Part shown: positions 1 through 5,939 of the stretch, one piece after another
How the letters are laid out: each line of letters begins with the position of its first letter
Position numbering within the stretch: position 1 is the stretch's first letter
From: Thermodesulfovibrio sp.
GTDB lineage: Bacteria; Nitrospirota; Thermodesulfovibrionia; Thermodesulfovibrionales; JdFR-85
Reading direction: 5' to 3'
Assembly: GCA_027016675.1 (NCBI GenBank)
Contig: JALUSH010000204.1
Coordinates: forward strand, 1-8,757
Length of the DNA: 8,757 nucleotides
Made by a program: the position numbers and the translations under genes
Notes under the pieces: model-generated
What the model was told of the DNA's origin: nothing
The model's database searches: none
What the model saw: only the letters and a program-made list of their open reading frames with translations

Positions 1-1
1 G

Positions 2-29
2 TCTGGCACTCAAGGCCTTGAGTGCCAGA
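2..29. repeat. 28-bp perfect palindrome in the riboswitch P6 region
   Basis: The two 14-nt halves (2-15 and 16-29) are exact reverse complements with no spacer. As RNA they would form a stem of about 12 bp capped by GGCC. The palindrome ends two bases before the conserved GGGAAGGC, where cobalamin riboswitches normally carry the CACTG strand and the P6 hairpin. It may be an extended P6 or a small inserted palindrome; which one cannot be decided without the upstream half. Confidence 0.6.
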
Positions 30-50
30 TGGGAAGGCGGGTGAGTAGGA

Positions 51-129
51 AAACGGAAGTCGGAAATCGGAAATCAGAATTCGGAGGTCGGTAATCTGAC
101 CTCTGACATCAGACTTCTGACATCCGTTT
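51..129. repeat. Heptamer-repeat inverted element inside the riboswitch arm
   Basis: From 55 to 124 the sequence divides into ten consecutive 7-nt units, every one ending in TC. The first six are of the RGAARTC type (for example GGAAGTC, GGAAATC) and the last four are of the TGACMTC type (for example TGACCTC, TGACATC). The second group is roughly the reverse complement of the first. The block therefore folds into one long imperfect hairpin closed by AAACGGA (51-57) and TCCGTTT (123-129). It sits between GTGAGTAGG and the B12 box, where length is tolerated in this riboswitch family. A related element lies at 7001-7079. Confidence 0.75.
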
Positions 130-160
130 GCCCTGAGCCGGAAGACCCATCCGTCTGAAA

Positions 161-176
161 TACCTCGCGGGAGGTT
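161..176 (+). promoter_or_regulatory. Riboswitch expression platform: hairpin covering the btuB ribosome binding site
   Basis: ACCTC (162-166) pairs with GAGGT (171-175) around a GCGG loop (167-170). The Shine-Dalgarno core GGGAGG (169-174) is partly inside the stem and the ATG follows five bases later. In known cobalamin riboswitches this loop makes a kissing contact with loop L5 when ligand is bound. A GCGG loop would suit the CCGC often found in L5, but L5 lies outside the window. There is no U-tract, so control is more likely at translation initiation than by termination. Confidence 0.65.
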
Positions 177-180
177 AGTC

Positions 181-2253
181 ATGAAATTTATTGACTCATC
201 CTTTCTCACAACCATCAAATCCATTCAAGACTTATCTGTAGCAAGAATCAGAATTAAATTCCTGAAGGGCTTGATATCGTTTGTTCTGAGCATCGTCATG
301 ATATCTCTGCTGTCTTTTTCCGATGTCTATTCTCAAGATAAGACAGGTGTTGAAACATATGAAATGGAGGATATTGTAGTAACTGCCACAAGGTATGAAG
401 AGAGCCTTCTCAATGTCCCAACAAATGTAACGGTTATTACAGAGGAAGAGATCAAGAATTCAACAGCACTGAATATACCCGAACTTCTTAAAGCAGAGGC
501 TGGAATCTTTGTAAATGACATAACAGGTAACAGGAGAAACATCACTGTAGATCTGAGAGGATTTGGTGAAACAGGTCCCCTGAACACCCTTGTGCTTGTT
601 GATGGGAGAAGGGTAAATGAGGCAGACCTGAGTGGAACTGACTGGACACAGATACCCCTTGACCGTGTAAAAAGGATCGAGATCATAAGGGGTGCAAGGG
701 CATCCATACTCTTTGGTGACAATGCAACTGGTGGTGTCATTAATATAATTACAAAGGAAGGTACAGCCTTAAGATACGGTTTTTCAGCTGGTGCTGGTAG
801 TTATGATACCCAGAAAGGTTCAGCCTTTTTGAGCGGTTCAACAGATAAGTTCTCCTATTACTTATCAGGCAGTTTTCTTACCTCAGATGGTTACCGGAAA
901 AACAGTAAGACAGATGCAAAGGATCTTGGATTTAAACTGAATTATTTTCCTTCTGATAGACTGAAATTAGGTATAAGTGCGGGCTATCACAAGGATGATA
1001 CAGGGCTTCCTGGTGCACTCACCGAGACCCAGTTGCGCTCGGGTATAAACCGTACAGATACAAAATACCCACGAGATTTCTCACGTGTTGAGGACTACTA
1101 CGTGAAGGCGGATGCTGAGTATACCTTCTTGAAGGAGAGCTTCTTCAAGACAGATCTGTCCTTCAGGAGGCGATCTGTGCTCTCCTTTGCCTCCTTTGTG
1201 GGTGGGAACTTTCTTGGTGATACCAGGATTGACACCATAGGAATATCACCACAGGTGGTACTTAATCAATCTTTCGGTAACACGAAAAATACGTTAAATA
1301 TTGGCCTTGACTTCTACAGTAATGAAGAGGACATCGAGAACAAATCCATATTTTTTGGCTTTCCTTCAAAGGGCAATTATACCCTTAAGAAGAGAAACCT
1401 TGGTTATTATCTCTATGACGATTTCAGGCCTTTCAGTACCCTGACCCTGTCAGCAGGATACAGGTTTGACAGGGCAAGGTTTATCTTTGACCCCAGCTCT
1501 CCTGACAGGATAACCCATGATGAAGAACTCTACACTGCAGGTATAAACTACCGCTTCCAGGGCATGTCATACCTCTATGCAAGTTACTCAAAGGGGTTCA
1601 GATATCCTGTGCTTGATGAGATGTACAGCTTCTTTGCAAATACCATAGATACAACACTAAAACCCCAGCGGTCTGATGACTACGAGATGGGTATACGATA
1701 CTATCTCAGTAACTCCATGTATGTACATGCCAACATCTTCAGGATTGATACAAGGAATGAGATATTCTACAACTCCATTGCCTTCTCAAACGAGAATCTT
1801 GATGGAAAGACCCGTAGAGAAGGCCTTGAACTTCGGTTCCATGGAAACCTTACAAAGTGGCTTTCTTTTGGCGGTAGCTATACCTTTACAAAGGCAAAGA
1901 TAAAGGGTGGTGATTTTGATGGCAGAAGGATTCCCAATGTGCCTGAAAGCAAGATCACAGCTCAGATGATAATTACGCCTGTTCAGGACCTTATACTATC
2001 CCTCGAAGGCATCTATGTGGGAGAAAGGCCCTTCATAAGCGACTTCAACAATTCCTATGGTAATCAGGAAGACTATACAGTATTCAATCTCAGGATCAGA
2101 TATAAATGGAAGAATGTCACCATATATGGAGACATCAAGAATATCACTGATGAGGAGTATTCAGAATATGGTGTCATAAAGTATCCAGGCCTGAGGGCTG
2201 TTTATCCCTCCCCAAAACGAAACTACTTTGTTGGCCTTACAATGGAACTATAA
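181..2253 (+). CDS. btuB: TonB-dependent outer-membrane receptor, probably for cobalamin (BtuB-type)
   Basis: A 690-residue outer-membrane receptor that imports its ligand using energy from TonB. A hydrophobic signal segment lies at about residues 31-48, with cleavage probably near 51. The TonB box follows (EDIVVTATR, 63-71), then the plug domain (about 75-195, with VLVDGRRVN near 138 and the segment IEIIRGARASILFGDNATGG near 166-185), then a beta-barrel rich in alternating aromatic strands to the C-terminus (ending YFVGLTMEL). Substrate assignment rests on the cobalamin riboswitch directly upstream and on btuFCD downstream; the barrel alone would not separate B12 from siderophore receptors. 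The ATG at 181 is chosen because GGGAGG at 169-174 is well placed for it. That start gives an unusually long, 30-residue N-terminal region before the hydrophobic core. It is somewhat longer than E. coli BtuB (614 aa). Confidence 0.87.
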   Translation: MKFIDSSFLTTIKSIQDLSVARIRIKFLKGLISFVLSIVMISLLSFSDVYSQDKTGVETYEMEDIVVTATRYEESLLNVPTNVTVITEEEIKNSTALNIPELLKAEAGIFVNDITGNRRNITVDLRGFGETGPLNTLVLVDGRRVNEADLSGTDWTQIPLDRVKRIEIIRGARASILFGDNATGGVINIITKEGTALRYGFSAGAGSYDTQKGSAFLSGSTDKFSYYLSGSFLTSDGYRKNSKTDAKDLGFKLNYFPSDRLKLGISAGYHKDDTGLPGALTETQLRSGINRTDTKYPRDFSRVEDYYVKADAEYTFLKESFFKTDLSFRRRSVLSFASFVGGNFLGDTRIDTIGISPQVVLNQSFGNTKNTLNIGLDFYSNEEDIENKSIFFGFPSKGNYTLKKRNLGYYLYDDFRPFSTLTLSAGYRFDRARFIFDPSSPDRITHDEELYTAGINYRFQGMSYLYASYSKGFRYPVLDEMYSFFANTIDTTLKPQRSDDYEMGIRYYLSNSMYVHANIFRIDTRNEIFYNSIAFSNENLDGKTRREGLELRFHGNLTKWLSFGGSYTFTKAKIKGGDFDGRRIPNVPESKITAQMIITPVQDLILSLEGIYVGERPFISDFNNSYGNQEDYTVFNLRIRYKWKNVTIYGDIKNITDEEYSEYGVIKYPGLRAVYPSPKRNYFVGLTMEL

Positions 2254-2275
2254 TGGATAGTAGGGGTGAGAGTCG

Positions 2276-3106
2276 ATGCTGGCTGTAGTCCTTGTAATAA
2301 TTCTATCCCTTCTCTCACCCTCCTATATTGAAGCAGCAAATTATCAGAGGATAGTATCTCTGGCACCAAGTATCACAGAGATACTGTTTGCCATGGGTGT
2401 TGGTGAAAAGGTGGTGGGGGTGACTGCATTCTGTGACAGACCCCCTGAGGCAAAGAAGAAGCCAAAGATTGGAGGCATGTCAAACCCCTCAGTTGAGGCA
2501 ATCCTGCGATTGAAGCCAGACATCGTTATTGTTACCACAGATGGAAACCCTGAAGAGGTAAATATCAGATTGAACAAACTTGGAATAAAAACGTTTGTCT
2601 TCAGGGCAAGAAGAATAAAAGAGCTTCCCAAGGGTATCAGAGAACTGGGCAGGGCAATCGGAGAGGAATCAGGAGCAGAGACACTTGCTGCAAGGATAGA
2701 AGCTTCATTACGTCAATTCGATACTGGCAGAGAGAAGAGAAGGAAGATAAAGGCACTTTTTATCATATGGCCCCAGCCCCTTATTGTTGCAGGTTCTGAT
2801 ACAGCAATTGATGATGCCTTTGAGATCCTTGGTGTAGAGAACATCGCCCGCAAGGCAGGTTCACGTTATCCGAGATACTCTGTGGAGGAGATAATCAGGG
2901 TCTCACCTGATATTATATTCATTGGCGTTGGGATGGATCCTGAAAGCAAGAATATAAAGGAGTTCTCCGAGATATTAATGAAAAGACTGAAGGATGTAAA
3001 GGCAGTTAAAGAGGGCAGGGTATATTATGTTAGCGATGCCCTCTACAGGCTTGGCCCAGGGGTAATAAAGGGTATCAAAGAACTGAAGGAGTATCTTGAT
3101 GAATAA
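2276..3106 (+). CDS. btuF: Periplasmic cobalamin-binding protein of the ABC importer (BtuF)
   Basis: A 276-residue substrate-binding protein of the BtuF/FecB-like type III fold (family PF01497), expected to pass cobalamin from the receptor to BtuCD in the periplasm. Residues 1-20 form a signal peptide, oddly without Lys or Arg in its n-region. There is no lipobox cysteine, so the protein should be soluble. The hallmark RIVSLAPSITEILFAMG starts at residue 25, followed by GGMSNPSVEAILRLKPDIV near 66-84. Glu74 in the first lobe and Glu204/205 in the second (YSVEEIIRVSPDIIF) sit where this family carries the acidic residues that dock on arginines of the permease; this mapping is by inspection. 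The gene lies 22 nt after btuB with a modest GGGTGAG-type binding site. A stop codon lies in frame only three codons upstream (TGA, 2267-2269), which fixes the start. Heme or siderophore binding is the alternative, made less likely by the riboswitch. Confidence 0.87.
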   Translation: MLAVVLVIILSLLSPSYIEAANYQRIVSLAPSITEILFAMGVGEKVVGVTAFCDRPPEAKKKPKIGGMSNPSVEAILRLKPDIVIVTTDGNPEEVNIRLNKLGIKTFVFRARRIKELPKGIRELGRAIGEESGAETLAARIEASLRQFDTGREKRRKIKALFIIWPQPLIVAGSDTAIDDAFEILGVENIARKAGSRYPRYSVEEIIRVSPDIIFIGVGMDPESKNIKEFSEILMKRLKDVKAVKEGRVYYVSDALYRLGPGVIKGIKELKEYLDE

Positions 3107-4061
3107 AAAGGGTATTTTCCTGACAGTATCCACACTGGTTATCACCTGTATCTCTGTGTTTGCCGGTCCTGAGTGGGTTAATCCCTTCCATCTGTCTGCA
3201 GTGGACAGGACGATTCTATTTTCCTTGAGACTCCCCAGGGCAGTGGTTGCCTTCCTCATGGGTGCATCCCTTGGAGTCTCTGGCGCAGTGCTTCAGGGGT
3301 TTCTGAGGAATCCCCTTGCTGACCCCTACATACTGGGGCTTTCTGGTGGCGCTGCCCTTCTTGCCACAGGCGGGATTCTTCTTGGCAGCACAGCACTTGG
3401 TCTGTTTACTATCCCACTTTTCGCCTTCACAGGCGCAATACTTACAGGTGCAGTGGTTGGTATGCTTGCATACAGAAAGGGAGGGCTGCTTCCGGAAAGA
3501 CTCCTGCTGGCAGGTGTGGGACTTGGCTTTCTCTTCAGCGCCGTGCTTATGCTGATGATGAGCCTTTCCTCCAACGAGGGGCTCAGAAGGGCAATGCAGT
3601 GGATCTTTGGTGACCTCTCTATGGCTGACTGGTCTTTGATACCCTATGCTGTGGTGGTTATGTCGACAGGTTTTGGGCTTGCAATGTGGAGGGCAAGGGC
3701 ACTTAATGCCCTTATGCTTGGTGATGAGATTGCCTACAGCCTTGGCTTTACACCTTTCAAGGAAAGGCTTGTACTCTTCATATCAGTCTGTCTGATGACT
3801 GCCTCCTCTGTATCACTGGGTGGAATAGTGGGGTTCATAGGGCTTCTGATACCACATATTGTGCGGTTCTTTGTGGGCTCTGATGCATCAGTGGTGATAC
3901 CCATGTCAGCACTTGCTGGCGGAGCAATGCTCTCTGTAGCTGATACCATTGGCAGAACCATTCTTGCACCCATGGAATTGCCATCAGGGATTGTTACAGC
4001 CATTATTGGTGCTCCCTATTTTCTTATACTCTTAAGACGAAGGGAGATACTGGGAGGCTGA
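3099..4061 (+). CDS. btuC: Cobalamin ABC transporter permease (BtuC, FecCD family)
   Basis: A 320-residue inner-membrane permease; two copies would form the translocation pore. The sequence is strongly hydrophobic throughout, consistent with about ten membrane helices as in E. coli BtuC (326 aa). Family motifs are clear: SLRLPRAVVAFLMG (42-55), RNPLADPYILGLSGG (70-84) and GFIGLLIPHIVR (245-256). The last is the segment leading into the cytoplasmic loop that contacts the ATPase. The C-terminal ADTIGRTI and ELPSGIVTAIIGAPYF stretches are also typical. I chose ATG 3099 over the in-frame TTG at 3096 because GAAGGAG at 3085-3091 is 7 nt from the ATG. The start overlaps the end of btuF by 8 nt, which implies translational coupling. 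The family also moves iron chelates and heme; context favours B12. Confidence 0.88.
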   Translation: MNKKGIFLTVSTLVITCISVFAGPEWVNPFHLSAVDRTILFSLRLPRAVVAFLMGASLGVSGAVLQGFLRNPLADPYILGLSGGAALLATGGILLGSTALGLFTIPLFAFTGAILTGAVVGMLAYRKGGLLPERLLLAGVGLGFLFSAVLMLMMSLSSNEGLRRAMQWIFGDLSMADWSLIPYAVVVMSTGFGLAMWRARALNALMLGDEIAYSLGFTPFKERLVLFISVCLMTASSVSLGGIVGFIGLLIPHIVRFFVGSDASVVIPMSALAGGAMLSVADTIGRTILAPMELPSGIVTAIIGAPYFLILLRRREILGG

Positions 4062-4064
4062 CAG

Positions 4065-4808
4065 GTGGATATAATACTTACAGAGGATGTAAGCTTTTCA
4101 TATAATCATCAGATTTTCATAAAAAACCTGAGAATAAATATCAGGGAAGGAGAGTTTGTAGGGCTAATTGGACCCAATGGCTCTGGCAAGTCAACAGTAC
4201 TGAAGCTGGCTGCAGGTCTTTTAAGGCCTGACTCTGGTAGAGTGCTTCTCTGGGGTAAGGATATAAGCACCTACAGTGGAAAGGACAGGGCTAAGCTGAT
4301 CAGTTATCTTCCCCAGATGCTTAACATGAAGGTGCCCTTTAAGGTCTCAGAGATTGTCAGGATGGGACTGTATCCCTATGATATCCCACCAGAACAGACA
4401 CCTGATGATGCACTCCAAATGGTGGGACTTTCAGAAAAAAAGAATGCTTATATCACAGAGCTAAGCGGAGGTGAAAGGAGAAGGGTCTATCTTGCCATGA
4501 CCCTTCTACAGGGTGCGGGGTTGCTGTTACTTGATGAGCCCCTTGCAAACCTTGATATCCGTTATCAGGTTGATCTGCTCGGTTTACTTAGAGACCTCAG
4601 AGACAATAAGGGGATATCCATTTTCATGGCACTTCATGACATCATACAGATAGAGAAGTTTGACAGACTCTATATCATCAAGGAGGGTAATATAATTGCT
4701 GAGGGATCACCTGAAGATATAATCTGTGACAGCCTCCTCAGTGATCTCTACGGAGTGAGTATAAGAGTCATACGTGATAAAGATGGAGGATTCTTATTCA
4801 GGATATGA
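4065..4808 (+). CDS. btuD: Cobalamin ABC transporter ATP-binding protein (BtuD)
   Basis: A 247-residue cytoplasmic ATPase that powers BtuC. All ABC motifs are present: Walker A GPNGSGKST (36-44), Q-loop Gln84 (YLPQ), signature LSGGE (133-137), Walker B LLLLDEP with catalytic Glu158, D-loop NLD (162-164) and switch His191 (ALHD). The order and length match BtuD/FecE-type proteins (E. coli BtuD is 249 aa). Translation starts at GTG 4065: GGGAGG (4052-4057) lies 7 nt upstream, and the first residues (MDIILTEDVSFSY) align with the usual beginning of the domain. It follows btuC by 3 nt and overlaps tonB by 4 nt (ATGA), so it sits in the middle of the operon. The sequence alone does not show substrate specificity. 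Confidence 0.88.
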   Translation: MDIILTEDVSFSYNHQIFIKNLRINIREGEFVGLIGPNGSGKSTVLKLAAGLLRPDSGRVLLWGKDISTYSGKDRAKLISYLPQMLNMKVPFKVSEIVRMGLYPYDIPPEQTPDDALQMVGLSEKKNAYITELSGGERRRVYLAMTLLQGAGLLLLDEPLANLDIRYQVDLLGLLRDLRDNKGISIFMALHDIIQIEKFDRLYIIKEGNIIAEGSPEDIICDSLLSDLYGVSIRVIRDKDGGFLFRI

Positions 4809-5611
4809 GTTATAAGGCATCGAACATTACAGGTATAACAGTTTCTATTATTGTACATCTGTTGATATTCATTATCCCTGTCTCTGTGGTTACAACTACA
4901 GCAAGAGATAGATCCACTGTACGGATAAAATTCTACAGTATCATGCCTGTACAGGAAAAGAATACCTCCCTCCCATCAGTGAAAGAAATAAAGGAGAGAA
5001 AGATTCATAAGAGAGCAGTAAAACCTCCATCAAAGAAAATAGAGAGAGCCCCTGAAGTTGAAAACAATACAGTAAAAACAAAGCATCCTGAGCCTTCAGT
5101 GCCTGAGACTATAAAAAGAAAAGAAGAGACTATCCATATACGAGAGGAGAGGATGCCTCAATCCATATCAGAGCAGGTGACTGAGGATACCCCATCTGAT
5201 GCTACTGATATCGAACAGGACCATACCAGAGAGGATCTCCAAATGATCAGCACTGAATACCCTGCAAAGGGGGATGATAAACCGAGCCAGAAACCTGCTG
5301 AAGATACAATAAAAAATGAACCCTATCGTGGCCCTTTTGGCGTAGGAGAGGGGCCTCGATTTTCAAGAACTGTAATGCCTGAGTATCCCGGGTTTGCACG
5401 TCGGAGAGGTATAGAGGGTAAGGTGGTATTGAAGCTCAGAATAGATGAAAAGGGAAGGCTCAAAGGAGTAGAGGTTATAGAACCAGCAGGTTTTGGTTTT
5501 ACTGATGCAGCCCTGAGGGCAGTAAGGCAATCGAGTTTTATCCCTGCTCACAGGAATGGTCGGCCTGTGCCATCAGAGGCGATACTTACTGTGAGATTCA
5601 GGTTAAAATAG
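4805..5611 (+). CDS. tonB: TonB energy-transducing protein, dedicated to this locus
   Basis: A 268-residue periplasm-spanning protein that carries energy from ExbB-ExbD to the outer-membrane receptor. One N-terminal membrane helix (about 9-28) contains the family's SxxxH pattern (Ser14, His18), important in TonB for coupling to the proton motive force. A long Lys/Glu/Pro-rich linker (about 50-180) crosses the periplasm. The C-terminal TonB domain (about 184-268) includes MPEYPGFARRRGIEGKV, the GxxxxAALRAVRQSSFIPA region and the final strand AILTVRFRLK. The start overlaps the btuD stop as ATGA and has only a weak AGGA just before it, so initiation probably depends on reading through from btuD. 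It is co-directional with exbB-exbD, but the 328-nt spacer makes it the last tightly packed gene of the operon. Confidence 0.9.
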   Translation: MSYKASNITGITVSIIVHLLIFIIPVSVVTTTARDRSTVRIKFYSIMPVQEKNTSLPSVKEIKERKIHKRAVKPPSKKIERAPEVENNTVKTKHPEPSVPETIKRKEETIHIREERMPQSISEQVTEDTPSDATDIEQDHTREDLQMISTEYPAKGDDKPSQKPAEDTIKNEPYRGPFGVGEGPRFSRTVMPEYPGFARRRGIEGKVVLKLRIDEKGRLKGVEVIEPAGFGFTDAALRAVRQSSFIPAHRNGRPVPSEAILTVRFRLK

Positions 5612-5629
5612 TATGGTGGAGGTTTCATA

Positions 5630-5785
5630 ATGTCAGGTGGGTATTGGCTTTTCGACACACTCTCAGCAGGCATCCTGCCTGCCTCCGAGGCAGGCAATCG
5701 CTTCACCCTCCTGGTGAAGGCTATAGATTGCCTGAAAGCCGCTCTAAACCAATACCCACCTGCCTTACACTTGCCAATGAGTTAG
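5630..5785 (+). CDS. Possible 51-residue small protein, function unknown
   Basis: An ATG at 5630 is preceded by GGAGG at 5618-5622 with an ideal 7-nt spacing, 18 nt after the tonB stop, and the frame stays open for 51 codons to TAG at 5783. The product begins MSGGYWLFDTLSAG and ends NQYPPALHLPMS. It has no clear signal peptide or membrane helix, one Cys and no motif I recognise. Against it being a real gene, almost the whole frame lies inside a strong inverted-repeat element: the arms encode GGYW and NQYPP because they are reverse complements. Its codons (cgc, gcc, ctg) also look more GC-rich than the AGG/AGA-rich neighbours. It may be a chance frame in an inserted element that landed behind a real ribosome binding site, or the start of an interrupted gene. 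I do not assign a function. Confidence 0.3.
   Translation: MSGGYWLFDTLSAGILPASEAGNRFTLLVKAIDCLKAALNQYPPALHLPMS
5634..5762. repeat. 129-bp inverted-repeat element with nested hairpins
   Basis: The ends CAGGTGGGTATTGG (5634-5647) and CCAATACCCACCTG (5749-5762) are a perfect 14-bp inverted repeat. Inside are GCAGGCA-TCC-TGCCTGC (5666-5682), TGCCTGCCT-CCG-AGGCAGGCA (5677-5697), AGGCAATC paired with GATTGCCT (5692-5699 and 5726-5733), and CTTCACC with GGTGAAG (5701-5707 and 5713-5719). The first two hairpins share bases and so exclude each other. No obvious target-site duplication flanks it. It could be a MITE/REP-like mobile element or a structured RNA in the tonB 3' region. Confidence 0.65.
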
Positions 5786-5798
5786 CTGTATCTATAAA
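5771..5798 (+). promoter_or_regulatory. Possible sigma-70-type promoter for exbB-exbD
   Basis: TTGCCA (5771-5776) and TATAAA (5793-5798) each differ from the consensus hexamers by one base and are 16 nt apart. Transcription would begin near 5805 and give a leader of roughly 130 nt containing the 5839-5914 structure before exbB. This is a match by eye in AT-rich DNA, so the false-positive risk is real. Confidence 0.35.
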
Positions 5799-5838
5799 AT
5801 ACTATTGAGATTCCTGAACCAGGTTCCGGATTTATATA

Positions 5839-5914
5839 TAACCCAAATTCAGCTATAAGAATAACAAAGAATAGCTGAAAATAGTGGTATGGATTTATCA
5901 CTGGATTTGGGTTA
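5839..5914 (+). ncRNA. Predicted three-way-junction RNA in the exbB leader
   Basis: Three stems account for most of the segment. P1 is TAACCCAAAT with ATTTGGGTTA (5839-5848 and 5905-5914, 10 bp). P2 is TCAGCTAT with ATAGCTGA (5849-5856 and 5871-5878, 8 bp, apparently extendable to 9). P3 is AGTGGTA with TATCACT (5883-5889 and 5896-5902, 7 bp with one G-U). It ends 14 nt before the exbB ribosome binding site. It matches no riboswitch class I know, and the hammerhead core is absent. It may be a regulatory leader or a repeat element; the pairing is visible but not proven. Confidence 0.45.
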
Positions 5915-5939
5915 AATACCAGCCATACAAGGAGATGAT

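Larger units (their letters stand above)
1..176 (+). promoter_or_regulatory. Cobalamin riboswitch, 3' part (5' end outside the window)
   Basis: The conserved 3' landmarks of the AdoCbl riboswitch appear in the correct order: GGGAAGGC at 31-38, GTGAGTAGG at 41-49 and the B12 box GAGCCGGAAGACC at 135-147. A short GGG/CCC pairing (39-41 with 131-133) closes the variable arm. About 30 nt further on is a small hairpin containing the ribosome binding site of a TonB-dependent receptor, followed by its ATG. The 5' half (P1 to P5) would lie before position 1. The upstream CACTG-type segment is seen only as GGCACTC (5-11), within an unusual palindrome. The variable arm (51-129) is filled by a repeat element. 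By family knowledge this element binds adenosylcobalamin and lowers expression of the B12 uptake genes downstream. The class is secure; the exact fold near positions 1-30 is not. Confidence 0.88.
5612..5939 (+). other. Structured tonB-exbB spacer, 328 nt
   Basis: This is the only long gap in an otherwise tight gene set. In order it holds a ribosome binding site with a possible small ORF (5618-5785), a 129-bp inverted-repeat element (5634-5762) lying inside that ORF, a promoter-like pair of hexamers (5771-5798), a short palindrome GAACC-A-GGTTC near 5816-5826, a three-way-junction-like inverted repeat (5839-5914) and the exbB ribosome binding site AAGGAG (5929-5934). No T-tract terminator was seen, so read-through from tonB into exbB is possible. 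Confidence 0.7.

Noticed and set aside
51..129. CRISPR array
   Set aside because: The units are 7 nt, contiguous and without spacers; no cas genes are present.
333..740. 135-residue open frame antisense to btuB
   Set aside because: It lies wholly within the coding sequence of a well-supported receptor and has the Ser/Thr/Pro-rich look of a shadow frame, with no ribosome binding site of note.
3096..3098. TTG start for btuC
   Set aside because: The ATG three bases later has a better distance (7 nt) from the GAAGGAG ribosome binding site.
181..4808. Iron-siderophore or heme uptake system
   Set aside because: The protein families overlap with these, but the cobalamin riboswitch directly upstream makes B12 the better reading. 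No Fur-type palindrome was seen in the btuB leader.
5839..5914. Hammerhead-type ribozyme
   Set aside because: The three-stem layout prompted the check, but the CTGATGA core segment is absent; only an incidental GAAA is present.
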